Part shown: positions 6,654 through 13,869 of the stretch, piece by piece
Layout: each line of letters begins with the position of its first letter
How positions within the stretch are numbered: the first letter of the stretch is position 1
Origin: CALJIC01 sp039805565
GTDB taxonomy: Bacteria; Chloroflexota; Chloroflexia; Chloroflexales; Roseiflexaceae
DNA length: 16,001 bases
Assembly (NCBI GenBank): GCA_039805565.1
Contig: JBDLTZ010000250.1
Span: forward strand, 1 to 16,001
Direction: 5' to 3'
Notes under the pieces: model-generated
Databases searched by the model: none
Told to the model about the DNA's origin: nothing
What the model saw: the letters and a program-made list of their open reading frames with translations, nothing else
Translations under genes and position numbers: made by a program

Positions 6654-8137
6654 AGCTCGGGCGGATCGTCGTTCGCGGCATCGAGCCTGGCGGAACGCAC
6701 GCGCCGCGGGCGAAGCCGCTCGCTCACGCCCTCGTTCTCCTGGCCGGGACCGCCCGCTGACTCATGATCGTCAGTCCCGTTTCGCCCCCCTTCGTCGAGC
6801 ATCACGCGCACGGTGTCGGCGTCCTGGGCTTCCATGCGTGCCTCTGGGTCCAGAGGTGTTGCCGGCTGCTGTCGTGTTGCCGGTCGCGCCCGGCGCCGCT
6901 CCTCGTTCTCCGCAATCAGCCGCTGGCGCTCCTCGATCGTTACCGGGGTTCCGTGGAGCAGTTCGACGTAGCCGACCTCGACGCGCACCCGGCGGCCGGT
7001 GAGCAGGCGCTGCTGGGCTCGTGCGATTTGGCGCTCCAGCGCCTCGCCGTTCATTGGCTGCTGCCGGGCGCCGGTCACTGCCTGCGGGGCACGGCTTTCG
7101 CGCCCAGACCCCTCCTGCCGCCGTGTCTCCGCCCGCTCCATGAGGGTCGCGTTGCGCGTCTCGAACTGGGTGCGCGTTCGCTCCAGCGCCGCCTGCACCG
7201 TTTCATCCTCGAGCGCGGCGCGGGGCAGGCGGAAGGTGCTCGGGCTGAGCCGGCCCTCAATGCGCACCTTGTTGCCCGGGCGGAGGAGCGCGTCGCTGTT
7301 CGGGATGAGCTCGTCGTCGGCGGTGATCAGCACCTCGACGGGGACCGACTTGACGACAGGCCGCACCGCCCGGCCGAAGCTCGCCGCCAGCACCTCGCGA
7401 TAGCGGAGGGTGACGCCGGCGTAGCGCTCAACGAGCGTGCGGCGGTCGCCGTACTGGCGGCCGTAGACCCGCGGCCGGTCCACCACCTCGCCTTCGAGCT
7501 GCACCCAGGCCAGGTCGGGCACAGCGTCGCCGACCTCCTGGACGCCGAGCACGTCGATGCGGATGTCCCAGGTGCGCCGCCCCGCGTCGTAGGCGTCGCG
7601 CTGGAAGCGCTGGTCGTAGAACTCCTCCATGCCGAGCGGGCCGAGAATGGCGATGCGCTGGCCGTCAACCAGCAGGTGCTCAGCGCGGGCGCGCACCGCC
7701 TCGCTCATCGTGATCGGCAGGCGGTAGCTCGTGCGAGCGGCGCTGTGCTCGTCGCCGACCACCTCGTTGACGCTGAGCTCGTAGCGGTACTCGGCGGCGC
7801 CGAGGCTGGTGAAGACCCGGCGCCCCTCGCCGCGCCCAGTTGTCACGACGCGCACCGTGCCGACGATCACCGTCAGGTTCTTGGCCCGCGGTCGGCCGTC
7901 AGGGCCAAGCGTGCCAGCCGGCGCGGTGTCGCCGGCCAGGGCGGTGTCGAGCATCAGCGCCACCGTGTCCGGTAGCACCAGGCCGCGCTGCAGGCCGGGC
8001 GACTCGGGAGGCGACGCGGTGGCTGGCTGAACGCCGATCGGCTCGGGCACTTCATGTTGCTGAGAGGAAGCCGGCATACCGGAGGTGAAGGGCCATCCCG
8101 AGGGCATCGGTTCCTGGCTGGCACCATTAGTTGTCAC
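6650..8137 (-). CDS. Multi-OB-fold, SSB-like protein (495 aa)
   Basis: Residues 1-75 are Pro/Ser-rich and probably disordered. A first OB-like unit spans about 86-200: it opens with AKNLTVIVGTVRV and contains strands such as RYELSVNEVVGD and WDIRIDVLGVQEV. A second, about 210-300, has AWVQLEGEVVDRPRV and ends SVPVEVLITADDELI...LRPGNKVRIEGRLSP, which resembles the SSB tail of strands. The rest (about 310-495) is Arg/Glu-rich helix and low-complexity tail with a short strand (VRVEVGYVELL). No enzymatic motif is seen, so ssDNA or nucleic-acid binding is the best guess. The GTG start at 8137 has AGGAGG a few nt upstream. It is the first gene of a four-gene overlapping operon. Confidence 0.65.
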   Translation of the reverse strand: MTTNGASQEPMPSGWPFTSGMPASSQQHEVPEPIGVQPATASPPESPGLQRGLVLPDTVALMLDTALAGDTAPAGTLGPDGRPRAKNLTVIVGTVRVVTTGRGEGRRVFTSLGAAEYRYELSVNEVVGDEHSAARTSYRLPITMSEAVRARAEHLLVDGQRIAILGPLGMEEFYDQRFQRDAYDAGRRTWDIRIDVLGVQEVGDAVPDLAWVQLEGEVVDRPRVYGRQYGDRRTLVERYAGVTLRYREVLAASFGRAVRPVVKSVPVEVLITADDELIPNSDALLRPGNKVRIEGRLSPSTFRLPRAALEDETVQAALERTRTQFETRNATLMERAETRRQEGSGRESRAPQAVTGARQQPMNGEALERQIARAQQRLLTGRRVRVEVGYVELLHGTPVTIEERQRLIAENEERRRARPATRQQPATPLDPEARMEAQDADTVRVMLDEGGRNGTDDHESAGGPGQENEGVSERLRPRRVRSARLDAANDDPPEL

Positions 8138-8409
8138 AGAGATCCTCCTGGCGTTGGGCAGCGACGCGAGACGCGCTGCGAGGCGGAGAGCCTGGAAGTA
8201 TCATCCGTGGCCCAGGAGGAGCGGGCATCAGGTGAAATGACTGATCAGCACGTAGCCAAGTAGCCTGAGCTTTGGAAACGCGCATTACTGACCATAAGGG
8301 GTGAGGAGCCGGCCGCCACCTGCTGGACCATCGGTCTTCCTTGCCGTTCCGGTGCCCTCGGAGCACTCTATCCGACGGCAAACGTGCTATCAGAGATAGT
8401 CCGGGAGCG

Positions 8410-8432
8410 GCGCCTGGCGACGAGCCAGGCGC
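8410..8432. repeat. Perfect 9-bp hairpin
   Basis: Arms GCGCCTGGC (8410-8418) and GCCAGGCGC (8424-8432) are separated by GACGA. No T-run follows on either strand, so termination is doubtful. It sits directly beside the OB-gene fragment, 6 nt from its TAA. Confidence 0.5.
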
Positions 8433-8437
8433 GTGAG

Positions 8438-8488
8438 TTAGCCGGTGCCAACCAGTACGGTCAAATTCTTGCTGCGCGGTCGCCCGTC
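8438..8488 (-). pseudogene. Fragment of a diverged paralogue of the multi-OB-fold gene
   Basis: Read on the minus strand, this segment encodes DGRPRSKNLTVLVGTG followed by TAA. Residues 80-94 of the multi-OB-fold protein read DGRPRAKNLTVIVGT, so 13 of 15 residues match and the other two are mild changes. At the DNA level the two differ at many synonymous positions, so this is an old paralogue rather than a recent duplication. No start codon precedes it in frame; an upstream in-frame TAG lies about nine codons back. It looks like the remnant of a second copy whose remainder has been deleted, though a very short expressed peptide cannot be excluded. Confidence 0.55.
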
Positions 8489-8542
8489 CCAAACGTAGAA
8501 CTTAGAACAGAACTACAGTGAAGCTTCTGCGATGCGATCAAT

Positions 8543-9202
8543 TCATCCGCGGAGCACGAGCAAGACGCCGATCAGCACGGGCGGCAGATAGTGGAATACT
8601 GGCAGCGTATCACCCATGACGAGTAGCTGAATGAGCAGCGCAAGGCTGAAGAGAATCGTCGCCCACGCCGCCCACGCCGGCACGAGCCCGACCTGCAGCA
8701 ACGATGCTCCATACGCCGCCAGTGCAAGGAAGCCGATTACGGCGGAAACAGAGAACAGCGCAAATCCCCACTGCGCGAGCGGCTTGTAGTAGGCCGGCAC
8801 GACGCCAGTTGCGCCCGCTGCGTTCATCTTCTCTGCCGCTGCCACGGTGATAACGCCGCGAAAGGCTGAGAAGATCACCCACAAGACCGCGGCCAGAAGC
8901 CAGCCGACCAGGCCAAGGTGCGAGCAGAAGCGCTCGCCCGCTACCTCCAGGAGTGTGGTGAGCATGCTCAGCCCGGCCAGGAGGATGACGGCCGCGGCGC
9001 CCATCCACACATTGGCCCAGCGCCAGACGGGCGCGTTCACCGCAACCGCCTGCAGATGCTCGGACACCGGCAAGTTGAACATGCGCACGTTCCCCCTCTC
9101 GCCCACGATCGGCAGCGTCCCGCCGATGGCGAACGAGATGAAGGACGCAATGAGCACTGCGCCGGTCAGGCGCTCCATCGTGAAGAATGGTGCTGTTCCC
9201 AT
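8543..9202 (-). CDS. Hypothetical six-helix membrane protein
   Basis: A 219-residue hydrophobic protein with about six membrane segments (for example TGAVLIASFISFAIGGTLPI, WMGAAAVILLAGLSMLTTLL, LGLVGWLLAAVLWVIFSAF and a last LPPVLIGVLLVL). Polar loops include RMFNLPVSEHLQAVAVNAP and AAAEKMNAAGATGVVPAYYK. I do not recognise the family; the layout is like DUF4386-type proteins but no signature confirms it. The ATG at 9202 has GGAG 5 nt upstream. It stands alone on its strand, downstream of the cupin gene with a 78-nt gap, and may be cotranscribed with it. Confidence 0.7.
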   Translation of the reverse strand: MGTAPFFTMERLTGAVLIASFISFAIGGTLPIVGERGNVRMFNLPVSEHLQAVAVNAPVWRWANVWMGAAAVILLAGLSMLTTLLEVAGERFCSHLGLVGWLLAAVLWVIFSAFRGVITVAAAEKMNAAGATGVVPAYYKPLAQWGFALFSVSAVIGFLALAAYGASLLQVGLVPAWAAWATILFSLALLIQLLVMGDTLPVFHYLPPVLIGVLLVLRG

Positions 9203-9280
9203 CGCCGCTCCGGCTTCCCCCGCGCCGGCGAGCCACGCGGGACGTGGCGATCGATCGTACTGTGGCAGGATCGCCGCCGT

Positions 9281-9853
9281 TTATCGCGCGTGTGTCTGCC
9301 GGGCATGCGGGTATGGGTAGGCTCCGGTGTAGCCGAGCAGCCGCCCGATCGGAGCCAGCGCGCCAAACAGGAGCGTCTGCACCAGGCGCGGCGGGCGCGC
9401 CAGGATCAGCTCGTTGGGGAAGGTGCGCATCACCATTGCCATCTGGAAGAGGTTCGGCAAGCCTGTCTTCGAATCGACCTTGCCGTCCTGGGCGAGGCCG
9501 AAGAAGGTCTCGAAGAAGCTCTCGATCCGCAGCGCGGGCCGCAGATCCACCAGACAGTGCAGCTCCTCATCGCCGGCGTTCCACCAGACATGCGGCGCGC
9601 CCCGGGGAACCACGACGGTCTCTCCCGGGCCGCTGGCGAACTCTTTGCCCGCCACACGGCCCCGGAGCGTCCCGGCCATGACCTCGAAGCGCTCCTCCTG
9701 GAGCGGGTGGATATGCTCGGCGGCGACGAACGCCCCCGGTTGGAGATAGAGATCCCCTTGAAACAGCTCACCGCCAGTGTCGCGGGCCGTCTTGCGGATA
9801 ATAATCTTCTCTCGTGTCACGGGATGCTCGAGCACGTCACCTGATCTGACCAT
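9281..9853 (-). CDS. Cupin-domain protein
   Basis: A 190-residue protein with a textbook single cupin. Motif 1 has His47, His49 and Glu53/54 in AAEHIHPLQEERFEVMAG; motif 2 is GETVVVPRGAPHVWWN with His88 and Asn92. The three His and the Glu should hold a metal ion. Residues beyond about 110 (RIESFFETFFGLAQDG, then a hydrophobic LVQTLLFGALAPIGRLLGY) form a C-terminal extension seen in cupins next to TetR regulators. The ATG at 9853 is chosen because AAGGAGG (9861-9867) lies 7 nt upstream; a longer reading from 10018 would run through the regulatory region. The substrate is unknown. It is divergent from a TetR gene and probably controlled by it. Confidence 0.85.
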   Translation of the reverse strand: MVRSGDVLEHPVTREKIIIRKTARDTGGELFQGDLYLQPGAFVAAEHIHPLQEERFEVMAGTLRGRVAGKEFASGPGETVVVPRGAPHVWWNAGDEELHCLVDLRPALRIESFFETFFGLAQDGKVDSKTGLPNLFQMAMVMRTFPNELILARPPRLVQTLLFGALAPIGRLLGYTGAYPYPHARQTHAR

Positions 9854-9952
9854 CGGAGCGCCTCCTTGCGTATGCCGATTCGGGAGGGCACCCCTCCCGT
9901 AGCCTGCCAGGATGTTCGGTGTTTTCTGGCGTCCTATTGTGGGACAGAGCGA

Positions 9953-10000
9953 CTGACTGTATAGTGTGATCTCCAGAGATAGAGAGTGACATACGGTCAG
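9953..10000. promoter_or_regulatory. Inverted repeat between cupin and TetR genes, likely operator
   Basis: Arms CTGACTGTAT (9953-9962) and ATACGGTCAG (9991-10000) match at 9 of 10 positions. The inner parts (GATCTC near 9968 and GAGAG near 9981) are also partly symmetric. It lies in the divergent intergenic region, where a TetR protein commonly represses both genes. The 28-nt gap is long for one dimer, so two dimers or two sites are possible. Confidence 0.45.
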
Positions 10001-10043
10001 CTGGTTTGGCAATACCACGCTGATTTATCTGGAGAAAACAGGC

Positions 10044-10643
10044 ATGACGTTCGGTAAAAGGGGCCGTCCCACCGAGGACCGGCTGGCGCGCCAGCGCGAG
10101 ATCTATCAGGCGGTCGCGCCGTTGATCGTGCAGGGCGGGGCACGGCAGCTTTCGATGCGTCAGGCGGCGCAGGCGGCTTGCCTGAGCATCGGCGGTCTCT
10201 ACCACTACTTTCCGACCAAGCGCGAGCTGGTGCTGCACGGGCTGTGTCAAGAGGCGATCTTGAGAAGATGCCAGGACTTCCACGCCCAGTTCGAGCACCT
10301 GGCAGAGACGGACCCGCAGCAGTATTTCAAAGAGGGCATCGAGCTCATCGTGGATCATGTCGGATTCTGCCGGCCTGCTATTCATGCTGCGCTAGAGCTG
10401 GGGAGCGGATCGTTCTGGGAGGTGATCGAGACGCTGCTCACCGGCACCGAGCAGGCGTGCGAGGCCAACTTGCAGCGGCTGTTCCCTGCGGTGAGCGATC
10501 AGGAGATCCAGCGGTGGGGGCGGTCGATCCGCCGGGCGCTCGGCGCGGCGCTGCTTGACAAGAGTATCAGCCCCGACGAGTTTCGTGATGATCTGCGCAT
10601 CCTTGTAGATGGCTATGTGAGCCGCGTCCAGGTGCAGGCCTGA
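10044..10643 (+). CDS. TetR/AcrR-family transcriptional regulator
   Basis: A 199-residue regulator with a basic N-terminal tail (GKRGRPTEDRLARQREIYQA) and a TetR helix-turn-helix at about residues 36-62: LSMRQAAQAACLSIGGLYHY followed by FPTKREL. The rest is an all-helical ligand-binding domain (for example YFKEGIELIVDHVGFCRPAI) of unknown ligand. GGAG lies 9 nt before the ATG. It is divergent from the cupin gene across a large inverted repeat, which makes the cupin its probable target, along with autoregulation. Confidence 0.88.
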   Translation: MTFGKRGRPTEDRLARQREIYQAVAPLIVQGGARQLSMRQAAQAACLSIGGLYHYFPTKRELVLHGLCQEAILRRCQDFHAQFEHLAETDPQQYFKEGIELIVDHVGFCRPAIHAALELGSGSFWEVIETLLTGTEQACEANLQRLFPAVSDQEIQRWGRSIRRALGAALLDKSISPDEFRDDLRILVDGYVSRVQVQA

Positions 10644-10734
10644 GGTCGCCGCCAGGCGTCCACTCTCGCTCAGCAACGCTATCGTGCGGTCACATCGCAC
10701 CCCCCACCCGCAGAAGGTTGTACTTGGCAGGCGC

Positions 10735-10763
10735 TTGACTCGCGCCTGGCTATGCGCTAAAAT
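10735..10763 (+). promoter_or_regulatory. Strong sigma-70-type promoter of the second TetR operon
   Basis: TTGACT (10735-10740), a 17-nt spacer and TAAAAT (10758-10763). Transcription would start near 10770, inside the operator-like sequence, giving a leader of about 33 nt before the ATG. Confidence 0.75.
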
Positions 10764-10770
10764 AAAAAAG

Positions 10771-10784
10771 ATCGGTCGTTCGAT
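10771..10784. promoter_or_regulatory. Operator-like palindrome at the TetR2 transcription start
   Basis: ATCG-GTCGTT-CGAT has perfect 4-bp outer arms, with partial symmetry extending into the flanking A/T stretches (7 of 10 positions on each side including the arms). GTCG/CGGTCG-type sites are common TetR-family operators. Its place right after the -10 element is typical of an autorepressor. Confidence 0.5.
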
Positions 10785-10802
10785 TTACTTACAAGGCGCC
10801 TC

Positions 10803-11420
10803 ATGCCGAAAGTATCCGAAGCCCACAGCGCCGCGCGCCGGCAGCAGATCATCGACGCTGCCTACCGCTGCTTTGCGCGCAAGGGCTTTCACCAGGCATC
10901 GATGCGCGATATCTATGAGGAGGCCAAGCTCAGCCCCGGCGCGGTCTATCACTACTTCCCGAGCAAGGATGCCATCATCCAGGCCAGCTTCGAGTTCGAT
11001 GAGCAGCGCAGCCTGGATCTGTTCGCCGCCGCCACGGCGAGCGACGACCCGCTCAAGGCGCTGCGCGAGCTGATCGCCTTCTTCTTCCGTGGCCTCGAAA
11101 GCGCTGCCGAGCTCGGCGCAGGCCGCGTGAATGTGCAGGGCTGGGGCGAGGCGCTAGTCAACCCGCCGCTGCGCGAGACGCTCCAGCGCGTGATGGCGCA
11201 GTACCTCGCCGCCCTGACGACGATCGTCCGCCGGGCCCAGGCCGGCGGGCAGCTTGACCCCGCCCTCGATCCACAGGCCTTCGGGCGCATCCTGCTCGCG
11301 ATCTACTACGGGTTTGAGCTGCAAAAGGCGCTTGACCCCGCGGTCGAGGTGGCGGCGTACGCCGCAGCTGTTCAGGCCCTGCTCACCGCGGCGTCGCGCG
11401 GCGGATCAGGCGGCGGCTGA
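10803..11420 (+). CDS. TetR/AcrR-family transcriptional regulator
   Basis: A 205-residue regulator. The helix-turn-helix lies at about residues 33-58 (SMRDIYEEAKLSPGAVYHYF, then PSKD), preceded by the usual first helix ARRQQIIDAAYRCFARKGF. The C-terminal domain (ELIAFFFRGLESAAELG and LRETLQRVMAQYLAALTTIV) resembles the TetR_C_6-type domain of BetI/AcrR-like proteins. The ligand is unknown. The ATG has a weak AAGG site. It has its own strong promoter and an operator-like palindrome, so autoregulation is likely. The DinB-hydrolase fusion follows by 61 nt and the BNR gene after that, suggesting one operon. Confidence 0.88.
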   Translation: MPKVSEAHSAARRQQIIDAAYRCFARKGFHQASMRDIYEEAKLSPGAVYHYFPSKDAIIQASFEFDEQRSLDLFAAATASDDPLKALRELIAFFFRGLESAAELGAGRVNVQGWGEALVNPPLRETLQRVMAQYLAALTTIVRRAQAGGQLDPALDPQAFGRILLAIYYGFELQKALDPAVEVAAYAAAVQALLTAASRGGSGGG

Positions 11421-11481
11421 GCTCACCTGGGGCCTGTCCGGTCTGCGGAGCGTGCCAGACATGAGAGACCATGGAGGCGTG

Positions 11482-12807
11482 ATGACAGCGATCACAGCGA
11501 AGACGACCTCGGCGCCACGTATCGTTGATCGGGTGGCGCTGCGCGCCGAGCTCGAGGCGACAAATACGCAGCTCCGCACGCTGGTGGAGGCGATCCCCGA
11601 GACGCGCTGGCAGCAGCTGATGCCGGGCAGCGCCTGGACAGTGGGCGAGGTGATGGTTCATCTGACCTGGGCGCTGGAGCAGCTGCCGGCCGAGGTGGCG
11701 AGCGCGCGACGTGGCAAAGGGATGTTCAACTACCCGGCCTGGTTTGCCAACCCGGCGAGCTACTGGATCAACCGCTGGAATGCCCGCGGCGCCACCCGCG
11801 CGGCGGTGGTGCGCCGCTACGCCGCCGCCATGGCCGCCGTGCTCGCCAGCCTGGACACGGTCGCCGACGGCGACTGGGCGCTGGGGGCGAACTTCTACGG
11901 CCACGGCTTCTACTCCATCGAGGGCCTGTTCCACACGCCGGCGCAGCACCTGGCCGAGCACACCGCCGCGCTCGTCGGCGAGCAGGCAGCGCAAGCGGAC
12001 GACACGATCATCGCCACGTGCGTCGGGCCGCTGCACGTGCGCCAGGTGGGCTCAGGCCCGCCGGCGGTGCTCTGGCACAGCCTGTTCGTCGATAGTGCGA
12101 GCTGGCGCCAGGTCGAGCCATACCTCAGCGCGGAACGGCGGCTGATCCTGATCGATGGCCCTGGCCACGGCGCAAGTGGCGATGCTGGTAAACCGTACAC
12201 CATGGGCGACTGCGCGGCGGCGGCGATGGAGGTACTCGGCGCGCTGGGAGTGTCGGAGCCTGTGGACTGGGTGGGCAATGCCTGGGGCGGCCATGTCGGC
12301 ATCACTCTCGCCGCCGCGCACCCCGAGCGGCTGCGCAGCCTGATCGCCATCGGCGCGCCGGTCGCGGCCTATGCGCCGGCCGAGGCACGCAGGACACGGC
12401 TCCTGCTCCATCTCTACCGGCTGTTCGGGGCGGCCGGGTTCATCCGGAATGCGGTCGCCGAGGTGCTCCTCTCGCCTGCGACACACGAGCGCGACCCTAC
12501 GGCGGCCGAGTATGTGCGCGCCCAGATCGGCAGCGCGGATCGCCGCCGGCTGCGCAATGCGGTCGATTCGATCTCACTTGGGCGCGAGGATCTCACCGGC
12601 CTCCTGCCGGGTATCCACGTTCCAACCCTGTTCGTGACAGGCGCCGACCACACCGGGTTCACGCCGGAGCAGGCGCAGGAGTCCATCGCCCTGGTGCCCG
12701 GCGGGCAGCTCGCGATCGTGGCCGACGCAGCATATCTGGCGCCGCTGGAGCAGCCGGACGAGACTGCGCGGGTGATGCGGACGTTCTGGGCCGCCACGCG
12801 TGAGTGA
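11482..12807 (+). CDS. DinB/MDMPI-like domain fused to a degenerate alpha/beta hydrolase
   Basis: A 441-residue fusion. Residues about 17-170 form a DinB/maleylpyruvate-isomerase-N four-helix domain with a complete-looking metal triad: His60 (WTVGEVMVHLTWALEQ) and His156/His160 (QHLAEH). Residues about 175-441 form an alpha/beta hydrolase fold: LWHSLFVDSASW oxyanion region, LIDGPGHGASG, elbow WVGNAWGGHVG, acid loop LFVTGADH (Asp389) and C-terminal ADAAYLAPLEQPDE. The usual elbow is G-x-S-x-G; here the nucleophile position is Ala267. The usual Gly-His before PLEQPDE is Ala-Tyr418. Thus Ser and His are both missing and ordinary ester hydrolysis is unlikely. ATG 11482 is preceded by GGAGG; ATG 11461 is an alternative start. 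It sits between TetR2 and the BNR gene. Confidence 0.82.
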   Translation: MTAITAKTTSAPRIVDRVALRAELEATNTQLRTLVEAIPETRWQQLMPGSAWTVGEVMVHLTWALEQLPAEVASARRGKGMFNYPAWFANPASYWINRWNARGATRAAVVRRYAAAMAAVLASLDTVADGDWALGANFYGHGFYSIEGLFHTPAQHLAEHTAALVGEQAAQADDTIIATCVGPLHVRQVGSGPPAVLWHSLFVDSASWRQVEPYLSAERRLILIDGPGHGASGDAGKPYTMGDCAAAAMEVLGALGVSEPVDWVGNAWGGHVGITLAAAHPERLRSLIAIGAPVAAYAPAEARRTRLLLHLYRLFGAAGFIRNAVAEVLLSPATHERDPTAAEYVRAQIGSADRRRLRNAVDSISLGREDLTGLLPGIHVPTLFVTGADHTGFTPEQAQESIALVPGGQLAIVADAAYLAPLEQPDETARVMRTFWAATRE

Positions 12808-12864
12808 CCACCGCAACACCTGGTACGACCTGCCACCCTGTACCCGGCAGTGAGGAGCGAGGCT

Positions 12865-13869
12865 GTGAACGATCGCGTATTCATCGCCACGACCGGCAGC
12901 GGCCTGGCGCGGGCCGCCCGGCACGCCGATGGGCGCTGGGAGGTGGATCGCCTGCTGCCGAGCAGCGACATCCGCTGCCTCGCGGCCGATCCACTGCACC
13001 GCGATCGGGTCTACGCAGGGACCCAGAGACAGGGCGTCCTGCGCTCGGACGATCGTGGCCGGACGTGGCGACCGGTTGGCCTGGCGGGAAAGACTGTCAA
13101 AGCGATCGCGGCGAGCCCGACGCGCGCTGGGGTGGTGTACGCGGGCGCCAAACCTGCCGCAATGTTCGTCTCCGACGATAGTGGGGTGAGCTGGGCCGAG
13201 CTCGTCGCCTTTCGGCGCATCCCTGGGCGCTGGTTCTGGTTGTCTCCGGCAGAGCGGCCGCATCTCGCCTACGTGCAGAGTATCGCGCTCTCACCCACCG
13301 ATCCGGCGCGAGTCGTGGTGGGGCTCGAAGCCGGCGCCACGGTTGTGAGCGTCGATGGCGGCGCGAGTTGGACCGGCCATCGGCGCGGCGCGCTCCGTGA
13401 TTGCCACACGCTCACGTTCCACGCCACGGACGGCGCCTGGGTGTACGCGGGCGGCGGGGGCGTCGGCGCCTGGGGGACGAATGCCGTGAGCCGCGACGCC
13501 GGCCGCACCTGGGCAAGGGTTGGGCGCGGGCTGGATCGCGTCTATGGCTGGGCAGTGGCCGCCGACCCGCTGCGACCGGAGGTCTGGTACCTGTCGGCAG
13601 CGCCCGATCCTGCCCACGCCCATGGCGAACAGCCTGCCCAGGCGGCGATCTATCGCAGCGACGGCGACCGCTGGCAGCAGCTGAGCGGCGGTTTGCCGCA
13701 GCCGCTCGCGCATATGCCCTATGCGCTCTGCACTGATCGCGATGCACCCGGGCAGATCTACGCCGGGCTCAGCAGCGGCGATATCTGGCACAGCGCCGAC
13801 TATGGTGAGCGCTGGGCGCAGCTGCCGGTGACGCTCGGCAGCATCCAGCGCGCGATGATCATGCTGTAG
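12865..13869 (+). CDS. BNR/Asp-box beta-propeller protein
   Basis: A 334-residue protein with five canonical Asp boxes (S-x-D-x-G-x-x-W) at about residues 61-68, 103-110, 162-169, 209-216 and 310-317, and a degenerate one (SDGDRW) between the last two. Between boxes are propeller strands such as LAADPLHRDRVYAG and IALSPTDPARVVVG. This is the sialidase/VPS10/photosystem-assembly-factor type of propeller. No signal peptide is visible, so it is probably cytoplasmic, and sialidase catalytic residues are not evident. GTG 12865 is chosen because AGGAG (12853-12857) lies 7 nt upstream; GTG 12850 would overlap it. It follows the fusion gene by 57 nt and probably shares its transcript. Its stop directly adjoins a truncated glycosyltransferase on the other strand. 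Confidence 0.82.
   Translation: MNDRVFIATTGSGLARAARHADGRWEVDRLLPSSDIRCLAADPLHRDRVYAGTQRQGVLRSDDRGRTWRPVGLAGKTVKAIAASPTRAGVVYAGAKPAAMFVSDDSGVSWAELVAFRRIPGRWFWLSPAERPHLAYVQSIALSPTDPARVVVGLEAGATVVSVDGGASWTGHRRGALRDCHTLTFHATDGAWVYAGGGGVGAWGTNAVSRDAGRTWARVGRGLDRVYGWAVAADPLRPEVWYLSAAPDPAHAHGEQPAQAAIYRSDGDRWQQLSGGLPQPLAHMPYALCTDRDAPGQIYAGLSSGDIWHSADYGERWAQLPVTLGSIQRAMIML

Larger units (their letters stand above)
8138..8542. other. Intergenic region upstream of the OB-fold operon
   Basis: These 405 bases carry no intact gene; an open frame across 8127-8492 on the minus strand has no ribosome-binding site and no family look. The region holds a perfect hairpin (8410-8432), a small palindrome CTATC-AGA-GATAG (8387-8399) and a coding-like fragment related to the OB-fold gene (8438-8488). 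The operon promoter should lie here on the minus strand, but no clear -35/-10 pair is visible. Confidence 0.6.

Noticed and set aside
6764..7975. 403-residue plus-strand open frame opposite the multi-OB-fold gene
   Set aside because: High GC leaves antisense frames open; its product is low-complexity His/Ala/Val/Asp-rich, and the minus-strand gene has a strong ribosome-binding site and overlaps its operon partner.
8127..8492. 121-residue minus-strand open frame upstream of the OB-fold gene
   Set aside because: No ribosome-binding site, Arg/Pro/Ser-rich composition, and it overlaps the hairpin and the paralogue relic in another frame.
8918..9844. 308-residue plus-strand open frame opposite the membrane protein and cupin genes
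   Set aside because: It spans two well-supported genes on the other strand, including a textbook cupin, and has no recognisable domain.
13291..13869. C-terminal 193 codons of the extended glycosyltransferase reading
   Set aside because: They are the antisense of the BNR propeller, whose five Asp boxes prove the plus strand is coding; no UGT C-terminal motif appears.
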